A DNA stretch of 33,893 nt from an uncultured Collinsella sp. (GCA_900540985.1 UQIC01000021.1:1-33893), one strand, 5' to 3'; positions 22,975 to 31,345 are shown, counted from the first letter of the stretch. Program-made: numbers and translations. Notes: generated from the sequence alone by a model not told the origin.

Positions 22975-23358
22975 ATGAGTGACTTGCTCAACCCTGCGAA
23001 TCTCATCGTGCTGGCCGTCATTGCCGTCGGCATGTTTTTTGGACTGCGTCGCATTGCCGCTTCGACACACGGGAAGAGTTGCTGCAGCGATGGTGCGAGC
23101 GGCAAGAAGGCCAAAAAGGTTGTTGTGGTGGATACCGATGCGTCACACTATCCCTATAGCGATGAGCTGCTCATCGGCGGCATGAGCTGTGACGGCTGCG
23201 CTCAGAACGTGGCCAATGCCCTGAATGCGCTGGACGGCGTGTGGGCAACGGTGACGTATGCGGATCACACGGCACGTGTGCGCTCTAAGCAGCCGGTTGA
23301 TCGTGGTGTCCTCGAGACGGCCGTGAAAGACGCGGGCTACTACGTCATGACGCTGTAA
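22975..23358 (+). CDS. Membrane-tethered heavy-metal-associated (HMA) protein
   Basis: This 127-aa protein combines an N-terminal transmembrane helix (about 8-28), a CC pair (36-37) with a Lys-rich linker, and a C-terminal HMA domain. The metal site is GGMSCDGCA (Cys72, Cys75). HMA domains carry Cu(I) or similar soft metals; the membrane anchor is like that of FeoB-associated Cys-rich proteins. It may pass metal to a transporter encoded elsewhere. The ATG at 22975 has an AAAGGGG RBS, and a CsoR-like site precedes the gene. Confidence 0.85.
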   Translation: MSDLLNPANLIVLAVIAVGMFFGLRRIAASTHGKSCCSDGASGKKAKKVVVVDTDASHYPYSDELLIGGMSCDGCAQNVANALNALDGVWATVTYADHTARVRSKQPVDRGVLETAVKDAGYYVMTL

Positions 23359-23384
23359 GCGCCGCCCTGGATGCGCTTCCTTGG

Positions 23385-23810
23385 CTAGGCTCGTCCGCGT
23401 AGTTCGATGTCCTGGATGTCGTCGAAGTCGATGGCGATATCCATGAGTTTGAGTAGCTTGAACGCAGGGAGCACCTCATCAAGGATGCCCGTGCGAGCGC
23501 GATAGCCGTACGTATCGTAATAGGTGACACGAACCAAGTCACCACGTTTGAGACCCTCGAGCTTTTTAGAAAGCACGAGGGCTTTTTCTTCCGTGAGCTC
23601 ACGTTTTGGCTCGACGGTGATTTCCTGCTTGCGCACGAGTTCGTAGTATCCCGTGAGGGCGGCAAAGGGCATAAACTGTGCGGCGCGGTTGGCGCGCACG
23701 GCACCGTTGGCAGTGAGCTTGGGGTCGGCTGCGCGGCGTCTGCCCTCGGGGTCCGCCAGGCGCTCGAAGGCGGTCGGCGGGCGCATGGGCTGTTGTTTGG
23801 GTTTAGGCAC
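23385..23810 (-). CDS. YolD-like protein
   Basis: This 141-aa protein has the YolD-like segment NRAAQFMPFAALTGYYEL followed by GDLVRVTYYDTYGYRARTGIL. YolD-like proteins are encoded beside UmuC-type polymerases in Gram-positives and probably act as their partner. The GTG at 23810 is chosen because GGAGG lies 5 nt upstream; a TTG at 23822 would overlap that RBS. Its start overlaps the polymerase stop by 8 bp, showing coupling. Confidence 0.85.
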   Translation of the reverse strand: MPKPKQQPMRPPTAFERLADPEGRRRAADPKLTANGAVRANRAAQFMPFAALTGYYELVRKQEITVEPKRELTEEKALVLSKKLEGLKRGDLVRVTYYDTYGYRARTGILDEVLPAFKLLKLMDIAIDFDDIQDIELRGRA

Positions 23811-25308
23811 GGTGTCCTCCAACTTGATCGTTGCGCTCGCGCGCGGTGGCGCCGGCGGTAAAGCTTAATCCCTTGACGAGCGCGTTCTTGCCGTACTTGC
23901 CTTTCACAGCCAGGACGGCGCGCGCCAGGTCGCGCTCGCGCTCATCGGCCTCGACATCGCTAAACAGATCGATAGTGGCAAATTCCTCGGGCATGAGGTT
24001 GCCAAAGCCCAGGTTGATTCGCTTGACCGGTCGTTTAGGGTCGACCGTTTGCGCCCAAAGGTCATCGAAATAGCCCATGATCTTCTTAAACGAATTGGTG
24101 CGCTCGGGCAGCTTGCGCGAGGCGTTGGAGTGCGCAAAGAGCGCGGCATAGCCACCACGCGGTTTGCCGCCATGCTCTCCCACAAAGATGCCATCGATTG
24201 CCTGCGCTTCGCGCACCAGGCGGCGCCGTTCGTCATCGCACTGGACGGGCTTGGGCGCACGGGGTGCGAGCTCGGGGCCGGCGGTTGCGGTGGGTTCGAT
24301 GCTCGACGTACTTGAGCGCAGGTGTCCGCATCCATCCACATATTGTGCAGTACCGCTGGCATCAAGCCTGCGGATGTCGGCGCGCTCGCTCGCGTAGCCC
24401 ACAAAGAGCGAGATGCTGTCACATACCACGTGCTTATCGACCAAGTCCAGCACGGCACTGTCGACCATCTCGCGCAAGACGGTGTAGGCCTGCTCGTAGT
24501 CATAGCCCTTCGAGAGCACCTGTCCTGTGGTGGTCGAAGTTGCTTGCGGGCGATAGGCTTGGATATCGGCGATGGTTGTCGGCTCGCGCCCGAAGGCGTG
24601 GTCGATGAGATATTCGGCATTGACGCCGAGCTCGTCGTAAAGCAGGTTTTCGTCGAGTGCAGCGACGCCCATCAGGTCGTAGACGCCGTATTTTTCGAGC
24701 CGCGCCGCCACGCCGGGCCCGATGCCCCAAATGTCGGTGATGGGGCGGTGGGGCCAGATCTCTTTGCGGAAGGTTTCGTCGTCGAGTACGCCAATGCGGC
24801 TGGGCACGTGCTTGGCGGTGATATCGAGCGCAACCTTGGCCTGGAATAGGTTGGGGCCGATGCCGACCGTCGCTGTGATGCCGGTGCACGTCAGGACCTC
24901 GTCGCGCAACATGCAGGCGAAGCCTTCCGCATCGGTGTGATAGAGGTCCAGATAGGGCGTCACGTCGATAAAGCACTCATCGATGGAGTAGACGTGCACG
25001 TCCTGGGGGCTGACGTATTCCAGATAGATGCCGTAGATTTGCGCCGACACCTCCATGTAGTGCTGCATACGCGGCACTGCTTTGATGTAGTCGATGCCAT
25101 TGGGAATCTCGAACAGACGGCAGCGGTTGTGAATACCTAAGTCCTTCATGGCCTGCGTGATGGCGAGGCAGATGGTCGTGCGTCCGCGCGATTCGTCGGC
25201 AACGACCAGGTTGGTGGTGAGCGGATCGAGCCCACGGTCGACGCATTCGACGCTGGCATAAAACGTCTTGAGGTCGATGCAGATATAGGTGTGCTGCTCG
25301 TGCGCCAT
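23803..25308 (-). CDS. Y-family DNA polymerase (UmuC/DinB-like)
   Basis: This 501-aa translesion polymerase is long for the family. The catalytic acidic residues are Asp12 in CIDLKTFYASVE and Asp110-Glu111 in YSIDECF; Tyr17 after Phe16 is the steric-gate region. A helix-hairpin-helix (DIWGIGPGVAARLEKYG) and little-finger domain follow. Residues about 315-360 form a Ser/Pro-rich linker. The ATG at 25308 has an AAAGG RBS. Two LexA-type boxes lie upstream, so SOS induction is expected. It pairs with the YolD-like gene. Confidence 0.95.
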   Translation of the reverse strand: MAHEQHTYICIDLKTFYASVECVDRGLDPLTTNLVVADESRGRTTICLAITQAMKDLGIHNRCRLFEIPNGIDYIKAVPRMQHYMEVSAQIYGIYLEYVSPQDVHVYSIDECFIDVTPYLDLYHTDAEGFACMLRDEVLTCTGITATVGIGPNLFQAKVALDITAKHVPSRIGVLDDETFRKEIWPHRPITDIWGIGPGVAARLEKYGVYDLMGVAALDENLLYDELGVNAEYLIDHAFGREPTTIADIQAYRPQATSTTTGQVLSKGYDYEQAYTVLREMVDSAVLDLVDKHVVCDSISLFVGYASERADIRRLDASGTAQYVDGCGHLRSSTSSIEPTATAGPELAPRAPKPVQCDDERRRLVREAQAIDGIFVGEHGGKPRGGYAALFAHSNASRKLPERTNSFKKIMGYFDDLWAQTVDPKRPVKRINLGFGNLMPEEFATIDLFSDVEADERERDLARAVLAVKGKYGKNALVKGLSFTAGATARERNDQVGGHRA

Positions 25309-25322
25309 CCGTGTCCTTTCAT

Positions 25323-25336
25323 CAAACACATGTTCT
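25323..25336 (-). promoter_or_regulatory. LexA (DinR) box 1
   Basis: Minus strand AGAACATGTGTTTG matches the Gram-positive consensus CGAACRNRYGTTYG at 13 of 14 positions, between promoter and RBS. Confidence 0.75.
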
Positions 25337-25339
25337 TAT

Positions 25340-25353
25340 CGAATATCTGTTCG
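25340..25353 (-). promoter_or_regulatory. LexA (DinR) box 2
   Basis: CGAACAGATATTCG on the minus strand directly abuts the -10. It matches CGAAC-N4-GTTCG apart from one base in the right half. Confidence 0.65.
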
Positions 25354-25382
25354 ATAATACCCGCTCGTCCGGACATCGTCAA
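25354..25382 (-). promoter_or_regulatory. Promoter of the Y-family polymerase operon
   Basis: Minus strand TTGACG (25377-25382), 17-bp spacer, TATTAT (25354-25359), a near-consensus promoter followed at once by two LexA boxes. Confidence 0.8.
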
Positions 25383-25389
25383 AACCTGT

Positions 25390-25418
25390 CAAAAAGGGAC
25401 TGGTTTGTTTTGGTAGGT
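25390..25418 (+). repeat. 29-bp inverted repeat, left copy
   Basis: Matches the reverse complement of 26117-26145 at 25 of 29 positions. The pair brackets the alcohol-dehydrogenase-like gene. Confidence 0.8.
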
Positions 25419-25545
25419 ATGATCGTGCGGTTGGATCGGGTTTTAACGCAGCTCTAAAGAGTGCGAAACAGCTCGGAAAACCTCGCTTTGTAGCATGGGC
25501 CTAACGATTGATACCGCCTATGCGCACGGAAGGGTTGTGGGAAAG

Positions 25546-26070
25546 ATGGTCAATTATGGGTTTGGTATGCCGACGCGCCTTGTTGCGGATGGAGACGTGG
25601 CTCGCTGGTGCGGACGATTGGTCGCTCACTACGGTGGCACCAAGGCGCTGGTCGTGTTGGGCGGTGACAAGCATACGCGCGATGAGCTTGTCTCGGCGGC
25701 ACTTGGCTCGCTTGATCGAGCCCTGCTCGAGCGCGTACTTTTCCGCTGCGGCTCGGTTGGGGGCGACGGGGAAGACGAACTGATCGGCGAAGCCGTGGCC
25801 CTGGCGACCGACGAAGGCGTGGACTTTGTCCTGGCGATCGGTGATGCCGATACGGCGGGCTTTGCGCGCGAACTCGCGCGTCGCATGGCGGCGCTCGATG
25901 CCGGCGAAGACGGCTTTGTGCCATATGGATGCATTGTCTCGGAGGGCAAGGTGCCTGCTGTCGTGGGCACCGGCGAGGTTCCAGTTTTTGCCATTATCGC
26001 GCCCGAACTGCTGGAGGGCATCGGGTCTCCTCTGCGTGAGCTGCTCGGAAGCGTCTGCGCCGCGGCCTAA
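25546..26070 (+). CDS. Truncated iron-alcohol-dehydrogenase-like protein
   Basis: This 174-aa protein resembles only the N-terminal Rossmann half of Fe-dependent alcohol dehydrogenases (NYGFGMPTRLV, KALVVLGGDKHTRDELV, GVDFVLAIGDADTAGFAREL). The family GGGS nucleotide motif is replaced by GDAD, and the whole C-terminal metal-binding domain, with its His ligands, is absent. Full members are about 380-400 aa. It is probably a degraded or repurposed gene. The ATG at 25546 fits the family N-terminus; an ATG at 25495 has no RBS. Inverted repeats flank it at 25390 and 26117. Confidence 0.6.
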   Translation: MVNYGFGMPTRLVADGDVARWCGRLVAHYGGTKALVVLGGDKHTRDELVSAALGSLDRALLERVLFRCGSVGGDGEDELIGEAVALATDEGVDFVLAIGDADTAGFARELARRMAALDAGEDGFVPYGCIVSEGKVPAVVGTGEVPVFAIIAPELLEGIGSPLRELLGSVCAAA

Positions 26071-26080
26071 TATTTGCCAT

Positions 26081-26145
26081 AAAGGGATGGGTTATTATTG
26101 GTTGGTAAAGCGTTTGACCTGCCAAAATAAGCCTGTCCCTTTTTG
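26081..26145 (+). terminator. Hairpin terminator built from an inverted repeat
   Basis: AAAGGGA...TTATT (26081-26096) pairs with AATAAGCC...TCCCTTT (26126-26143), with a second inner TTGG/CCAA pairing, followed by TTTTT. The right arm is the right copy of the repeat also found at 25390-25418. Confidence 0.65.
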
Positions 26146-26228
26146 ATTGGTTGCCGTTTGGGGGCCGATTGGCAACGCTCGCTGATTGTAGTCTTGACCT
26201 GCGCTAGAATAGTGGCATCTGAATGTCC

Positions 26229-26250
26229 GGGCGCATGGAGGTGTGCGCCC
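26229..26250 (+). promoter_or_regulatory. Leader hairpin before pgi
   Basis: GGGCGCA (26229-26235) pairs with TGCGCCC (26244-26250) 20 bp before the pgi ATG. A TAGAAT (26205-26210) upstream is a plausible -10. Confidence 0.4.
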
Positions 26251-26269
26251 GTATGCTGAGGAGGACTCT

Positions 26270-27964
26270 ATGGCAACTGTTGCCGCACCCATCGATGCTA
26301 CGTCGACTGCCGCTTGGAAGGCACTCGAGGCTCATCAGGAGAAGCTTGAGGCCGATGGTATCGACCTCAAGGCCTGGTTCGCTGCTGACGCCGACCGCGT
26401 GAACAAGCTGAGCTTTGACGCCGGTGACCTGCACTTCGATCTTTCGAAGAACCTGGTGACCGATGAGACCGTCAAGTTGCTGTGCGATCTTGCCCGCGAG
26501 GTGAAGCTCGAGGAGCGCCGCGACGCCATGTTCTCCGGCGAGCACATCAACACCACCGAGGACCGCGCCGTCCTGCACACCGCGCTTCGCCGCCCGGTAA
26601 CCGAGAAGGGCCAGCTCATCGTCGACGGCCAGGACGTCGTCGCCGACGTGCACGAGGTCCTCGACCGCATGTATGCCTTCGCCGAGCGCGTGCGCTCCGG
26701 TGAGTGGAAGGGTGTTACCGGCAAAAAGATCGAGCATCTGGTGTCCATCGGCATCGGCGGCTCCGATCTGGGCCCGGTCATGGCCTACGAGGCTCTGCGT
26801 CCCTATGCCGACGCCGGTATCGACTGCCGCTACATCTCCAACATCGACCCCAACGACCAGGCCGAGAAGCTCAAAGGCCTGGATCCCGAGACCACGCTCG
26901 TGATCATCGTCTCCAAGACCTTCACCACGCTCGAGACCCTTACCAACGCCCGCGAGGTCAAGACCTGGATGCTCGAGCAGCTCAAGGCTCAGGGCGCCAT
27001 CGACGGCTCCGATGAGCAGAACGCCGAGGCCGTGGCAAAGCACTTCGTCGCCGTCTCCACCGCACTCGAGAAGGTCGAGGCCTTCGGTATCGACCCCGCC
27101 AACGCCTTCGGTTTCTGGAACTGGGTTGGCGGCCGCTATTCCGTTGACTCCGCCGTGGGCCTGTCGCTGATCGTCGTGCTCGGCCCCGAGCGCTTCCAGC
27201 AGTTCCTCGAGGGCTTCCACGCCATCGACGAGTACTTCTGCAACACCCCGCTCGAGAACAACGCCGTCGCGCTGATGGGCCTGCTCAACGTCTGGTATGT
27301 CAACTTCTTTGGTTCCAAGAGCCACGCCGTGCTGCCGTACTGCCAGTACCTTCACCGTTTCCCGGCCTACCTGCAGCAGCTCACCATGGAGTCCAACGGC
27401 AAGCATGTCCGCTGGGACGGCAGCGCCGTGACCTCCGATACCGGTGAGATCTTCTGGGGCGAGCCCGGCACCAACGGTCAGCACGCCTTCTACCAGCTGC
27501 TGCACCAGGGCACCGTGGTGGTCCCGGCCGATTTCATCGCCTTCGCCAATACCGCCAACCCTGCGACCGACAGCGGCCAGGATGTCCACGAGCTGTTCCT
27601 GGGCAACTTCCTGGCCCAGACCAAGGCGCTCGCCTTTGGCAAGACGGCCGACGAGGTTCGTGCCGAGGGCACGCCCGAGCAGATTGTCCCGGCTCGTTGC
27701 TTTGAGGGCAACCGCCCGACGACCTCGATCTTCGGCGACACGCTGACCCCGTTCGCGCTCGGCGAGCTCATCGCCCTGTACGAGCACATCACGTTTGTCG
27801 AGGGCACGGTCTGGGGCATCGACTCCTACGACCAGTGGGGCGTTGAGCTGGGCAAGCAGCTTGCCAAGCAGATTACCCCTGCCTTCCACGACGACGCCGC
27901 CAAGGCCGAGCAGGACGCTTCGACTCAAGCGCTTATCGAGTTCTATCGCGCGCATCGCAAGTAG
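26270..27964 (+). CDS. pgi: Glucose-6-phosphate isomerase
   Basis: This 564-aa protein interconverts glucose-6-phosphate and fructose-6-phosphate in glycolysis. The PGI signatures are present: VSIGIGGSDLGPVMAYEAL, SKTFTTLETLTN (phosphate binding), FGFWNWVGGRYSVDSAVGL, and the C-terminal SYDQWGVELGKQLA; the active-site Glu lies in GRYSVDS to NGKHVRWDG. The length is that of the long (E. coli-like) form. Strong codon bias suggests high expression. The ATG at 26270 follows GGAGG; a terminator follows the gene. Confidence 0.97.
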   Translation: MATVAAPIDATSTAAWKALEAHQEKLEADGIDLKAWFAADADRVNKLSFDAGDLHFDLSKNLVTDETVKLLCDLAREVKLEERRDAMFSGEHINTTEDRAVLHTALRRPVTEKGQLIVDGQDVVADVHEVLDRMYAFAERVRSGEWKGVTGKKIEHLVSIGIGGSDLGPVMAYEALRPYADAGIDCRYISNIDPNDQAEKLKGLDPETTLVIIVSKTFTTLETLTNAREVKTWMLEQLKAQGAIDGSDEQNAEAVAKHFVAVSTALEKVEAFGIDPANAFGFWNWVGGRYSVDSAVGLSLIVVLGPERFQQFLEGFHAIDEYFCNTPLENNAVALMGLLNVWYVNFFGSKSHAVLPYCQYLHRFPAYLQQLTMESNGKHVRWDGSAVTSDTGEIFWGEPGTNGQHAFYQLLHQGTVVVPADFIAFANTANPATDSGQDVHELFLGNFLAQTKALAFGKTADEVRAEGTPEQIVPARCFEGNRPTTSIFGDTLTPFALGELIALYEHITFVEGTVWGIDSYDQWGVELGKQLAKQITPAFHDDAAKAEQDASTQALIEFYRAHRK

Positions 27965-27996
27965 TCGCTGCTGTTAACGCGTCGCGCCTTATAGTC

Positions 27997-28033
27997 AGGG
28001 GCCCGTATCCTATCGGATGCGGGCCCCTTTGCT
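27997..28033 (+). terminator. Terminator after pgi
   Basis: A 14-bp stem (27997-28010 with 28015-28028, one wobble) with a TATC loop is followed by TTTGCTTTG. Confidence 0.85.
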
Positions 28034-28105
28034 TTGCCGTGGTCCCGGGGCGCACGGCCTTTGTGGAACATCGCCGGGGCGCCGCGCGCTGCGAGAACCC
28101 TGCGC

Positions 28106-29410
28106 CTAGATCTCGGTCTCCGCATGGCCTCGCTGCGCCTCGGGCAGCTCCCCATAGAGCGGATGGTCTTCGAGCCTAAAGCGCTCGACCTGTTCGGGAG
28201 TGCGACCGCGTACAAAGAGCCACGAGCGATCGATCGGCGTCGCCATGAGCGTGCTGGGCAGTGCGTCGGCGCGGTCGGAAAACACCCGGGCGCTCTCGGG
28301 ATCCTGGAACGCCAGCACCAGATGCGTGTCGCAGTTGCCCATGATGGAGCGTGCGCGTGCCTCGCCATAGAGCGCATCGAGCTGATTGGTCGACTGCAAT
28401 AGCAGCGTTGCCCAGATGTTGCGGCTTCGGATAATCGAGAGCACGTTGTCGATCTGGGGGATCTGCAGATTTGCGAAGTCATCGAGCATAAAGCGCACGG
28501 GCACGGGCAGGCTGCCGTCGGGCTGCCTATCGGCTTCGCGAATGAGGCCCATAAACGCCTGCGTAATAAAGAGGCCGGTCAGCGGATCGAGATTGCGGTC
28601 AATATCGCTCACGGTTACAAACAGGGCGCAGGGGTTGTGTCCCATGGAAGCGAAGTCCACCTGATGGCACTCACGATAGAGCTGTGCCGCACCGTCGAAT
28701 CCCAGACACATGACCTTTTCGGCAAGGATGCCGACGATGCTCGCGTGCATGCGCTCGGCATTTTGCGTAATGGCGTAGCGCCGCCATAGCGAGAGGGCAT
28801 AGCTTTGGGGGTCGGTCGTGATCAGGTCGTCAAACAATCGACCCGTGGCACCGTCCTGCAGGTGCTCGATCAGCTTGATGACCGAGCTGATCGTCTGCTC
28901 GTCGGCGGGCAGCTGTTCGGTGACGTAGGCGATAAGACACGACAGCAGGTTTGCCGCCGCATGATCCCAAAAAGGCTGGTTGTTGTCCTCGATGGGGCAG
29001 ATGGCCTTTGCCACCGAGAGGATGTCCTGCTGGTTGGGCCTGCCGTCCGCCTTGCGGCGAATGTGCCTCAGGGGGTTGTAGCCGCAGCGCTCGATGCCGG
29101 GCGCAAGGGCCGGGACGGTGTTGAGGTCGGCGAAGTTGAGACATTGCACGCGGTAACCGTGGGCTGCCAGCACGGGTCCCACTTCGCGACAGAGCGTGCC
29201 TTTGGTGTCGAGCACGATGTGGCTTGCGTTCATTTGCAGCAGGTTGGGCTTGAGGACGTTTCGGGTCTTGCCGGCTCCCGAGGGGCCGATCACAAGTGCA
29301 TTGTTGTTGAGTCCCGTTTGGCGGGTGTCGCAGGAAAGCGTTCGATCCTTGGCGAGGATGGTGGACGATGCGGACTTAGATGCGGCGAGACGGCTGGCGA
29401 GGTTAGACAT
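28106..29410 (-). CDS. VirD4/TraG-like coupling-type ATPase, soluble
   Basis: This 434-aa protein is a P-loop ATPase of the type IV coupling protein class. Walker A GPSGAGKTR is at 42-50, followed by NVLKPNLLQ and a VLDTKGTL motif. Walker B FMLDDFANLQIP is at about 307-318, then LLLQSTNQLDALYG. Usual members carry an N-terminal transmembrane domain of about 100 aa; this one starts almost directly with LSCDTRQTG and has none. The ATG at 29410 has an AAGGAGG RBS and overlaps the ClpP-like stop by 8 bp. No relaxase or other transfer gene is present. Confidence 0.85.
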   Translation of the reverse strand: MSNLASRLAASKSASSTILAKDRTLSCDTRQTGLNNNALVIGPSGAGKTRNVLKPNLLQMNASHIVLDTKGTLCREVGPVLAAHGYRVQCLNFADLNTVPALAPGIERCGYNPLRHIRRKADGRPNQQDILSVAKAICPIEDNNQPFWDHAAANLLSCLIAYVTEQLPADEQTISSVIKLIEHLQDGATGRLFDDLITTDPQSYALSLWRRYAITQNAERMHASIVGILAEKVMCLGFDGAAQLYRECHQVDFASMGHNPCALFVTVSDIDRNLDPLTGLFITQAFMGLIREADRQPDGSLPVPVRFMLDDFANLQIPQIDNVLSIIRSRNIWATLLLQSTNQLDALYGEARARSIMGNCDTHLVLAFQDPESARVFSDRADALPSTLMATPIDRSWLFVRGRTPEQVERFRLEDHPLYGELPEAQRGHAETEI

Positions 29411-30020
29411 GGGCGACCTCCTTGGTGGTCGAGAGGATTTCGTGGGCAAAGCCGAGCTCGACGGCGCGCTCGGCCGAAAGGTAGGTGTCTTTTGCAGTAA
29501 GGGACTGGATGCGCTTGGGCGTGAGGCCGCTGCGGTCCGAGAGGATTTGCGTGAGGGTCTTGCGGGTCTGCATGAGACGCCGGCTGGTTTCCTGCAGCGC
29601 AAGTGCCGAGCCGCCTGCCCCCTGGGGGATCAGCGGGTCGTGAATCATGAGCTCTGCATGGGGCGCCATACGGCGATCGTCGCCGCCCATAAAGATCACG
29701 GCGCCCATGGACGCGGCGAATTCCAGGCAGACGGTGCGGACGGGGCACGATGCGAGGCGCATGGCGTCATAGATCGCAAGACCCGATCGCACGCTTCCGC
29801 CGGCGCTGTCGACAAATATGGTGATGGGGCGGCTGGGGTCGGTGGCATCGAGCAGGCGGATCTGCTGGCATAGGTCGTGGGCCATCGGGGTTTCGATGTT
29901 TCCCATGACGGAGAGCTCGCGACGGGCGAGCATCTCATCGTAAATGCTGGTGAGCGTGATACCTCGGGCGGATTCGCGCATGGTGAGGGGGCTGATGATG
30001 GGGGAATGATTGGTGTCCAT
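29403..30020 (-). CDS. ClpP-type serine protease
   Basis: This 205-aa protein has the ClpP fold and an intact catalytic triad: Ser104 in EFAASMGA, His127 in MIHDPL and Asp178 in LTAKDTYLSAERA. The GGSVRSGLAIYD oxyanion segment is also normal. ClpP forms barrels that degrade proteins fed by AAA+ unfoldases. This copy is not beside clpX or tig, as housekeeping clpP usually is; it sits between an unknown gene and a VirD4-like ATPase. The ATG at 30020 has an AAAGGAG RBS. Confidence 0.88.
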   Translation of the reverse strand: MDTNHSPIISPLTMRESARGITLTSIYDEMLARRELSVMGNIETPMAHDLCQQIRLLDATDPSRPITIFVDSAGGSVRSGLAIYDAMRLASCPVRTVCLEFAASMGAVIFMGGDDRRMAPHAELMIHDPLIPQGAGGSALALQETSRRLMQTRKTLTQILSDRSGLTPKRIQSLTAKDTYLSAERAVELGFAHEILSTTKEVAHV

Positions 30021-30083
30021 GAGGACTCCTTTCTGTTGGTTGTGTTGTGGAATAGGATTGTTGCCTGCGGAGGGGCTGGCGGG

Positions 30084-30974
30084 CTACAGGGTTCGTCCGA
30101 GCCTGAGATCGAGCTCGGTTGTGGGGCAGGCTGCCTGTTCGTGCGGCTCGCAAGCGCCAAGGGCTCCAAAGCGATAGAGCGTTGCGGCGGGCGTGGTGTA
30201 GGCGAGCCGCAGCTGATGCTCGACAGGGGCACATCCGTCATTTTTGTAATGAGCCGCGTAGTACTGCGCGATGCTGGCGTTCACCTCGCTGCCATTGCGA
30301 TGGCGCTCAAACTGGCGTCTGCAGGTCTCGATGATCTTTGCTGCCGACTTGGGTGCCGTCGCGGGAACAAGGGCGAGATAGCCCTCAAATAGCTCGCTGA
30401 TGCTCAGGAGGCACAGCAGGTCGATCAGCGTCCTTATGGCTGCTCCCTCGGCGGAAAAGTGCGCGGTCATGCGGTTATATCGGTTGCGGTCGACGATGGC
30501 CGCATGGGGTCTTGGAGTTTTCTGCCCCGTGGTCCCGGGCTTTTGCCGCGCCTGTGTATTGAGCTCGACGTTGCAGCGCTTGAGGCCGTCCAACGGAAGG
30601 AACAGTGCGGTGCGCAGGGTGTTCCGCTTGCTTTCGAGTTCATGACGCTCGTCGGGTTCCCATTCGAGCTTGAGTTTCGTGTCGAGCGCCGTAAGCATAT
30701 GGGCTAGGCAGCCTACGGTAAGAACGTACGAATCGTTGTCGCGTTTTGGGGCATAGGGGTCTGTCAGCTTGCGAATGTCGGGGTCGCCCATGATCTTTGT
30801 GCAGCGCTTCAGCAGTTGAGGGTGGTCGGCCAAGATCGTCGCGAGCGGTAGCGACGCGTAGTTCTTGATGGTCGCGGCGGCAAAGGCGGCGTCATATTCG
30901 TTTGCATACGCTCGCTCAATGCGGGCATCCAGAATGCTTTTCTTATCGCCGTCTTCAGCGTGGTGGTTTGTCAT
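30084..30974 (-). CDS. Unknown protein, first gene of the ClpP-VirD4 operon
   Basis: This 296-aa protein was not recognised. It is largely helical and charged, with no signal peptide. One hydrophobic stretch (about 186-205, IRTLIDLLCLLSISELFEGY) could be a buried helix or membrane segment. A basic, Gln/Pro-rich linker lies at about 145-165, and Cys pairs near the C-terminus. The ATG at 30974 follows TTGGAG. It is 63 bp upstream of the ClpP-like gene on the same strand, so the three form one unit. Confidence 0.7.
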   Translation of the reverse strand: MTNHHAEDGDKKSILDARIERAYANEYDAAFAAATIKNYASLPLATILADHPQLLKRCTKIMGDPDIRKLTDPYAPKRDNDSYVLTVGCLAHMLTALDTKLKLEWEPDERHELESKRNTLRTALFLPLDGLKRCNVELNTQARQKPGTTGQKTPRPHAAIVDRNRYNRMTAHFSAEGAAIRTLIDLLCLLSISELFEGYLALVPATAPKSAAKIIETCRRQFERHRNGSEVNASIAQYYAAHYKNDGCAPVEHQLRLAYTTPAATLYRFGALGACEPHEQAACPTTELDLRLGRTL

Positions 30975-31292
30975 AGCTTCTCCAATCGGTTGATGTTCGT
31001 GCTGTTTGTTGATGTGTTGGTTGTCGTGAGTGATGTGCTTGCCGTGGGTGATGTGCTGACGTTGGGGTGCTATGCGGTTTTCAATGAGCCCGTGAGGCAG
31101 TTGCTGCAGGGGCGGGATGGAACGGCCCATGCAAGGCGGAAGGCATCGTGCTCAAAATCGAGACAGCAATGCCCTGGGTGCCTCACATGTGGCAGTTACC
31201 TCATTAAGTTGTCATTGCGTTTGGGGTTGTACTTTGCCGATCTTCCTTCTCTTACACGCTGAAAACTGAAACTGAATATGCTCGATCAAACG

Positions 31293-31312
31293 ATGACCAC
31301 CGGAGCGGTCAT
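31293..31312 (-). promoter_or_regulatory. Hairpin at the 5' end of the ClpP-operon leader
   Basis: ATGACC (31293-31298) pairs with GGTCAT (31307-31312), just downstream of the predicted promoter on the minus strand. Confidence 0.4.
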
Positions 31313-31316
31313 ATTT

Positions 31317-31345
31317 AAAGTACGTTCGTTTTGCTGATTTGACAA
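31317..31345 (-). promoter_or_regulatory. Candidate promoter of the ClpP-VirD4 operon
   Basis: Minus strand TTGTCA (31340-31345), 17-bp spacer, TACTTT (31317-31322). This implies a leader of over 300 nt. Confidence 0.45.

Noticed and set aside
26204..27955. Long minus-strand open frame (583 codons) opposite pgi
   Set aside because: Antisense shadow of a highly biased gene; low-complexity Gly/Val/Asp-rich translation without domains.
31000..31062. Tandem repeat array or CRISPR in the ClpP-operon leader
   Set aside because: Only three degenerate TGATGTGCT-like units of unequal spacing; no spacers or conserved repeats.
30960..31262. Plus-strand frame of 100 codons upstream of the HAD gene
   Set aside because: It overlaps the start and leader of the minus-strand operon, lacks an RBS, and its Val-rich start comes from the TGATGTG repeats.
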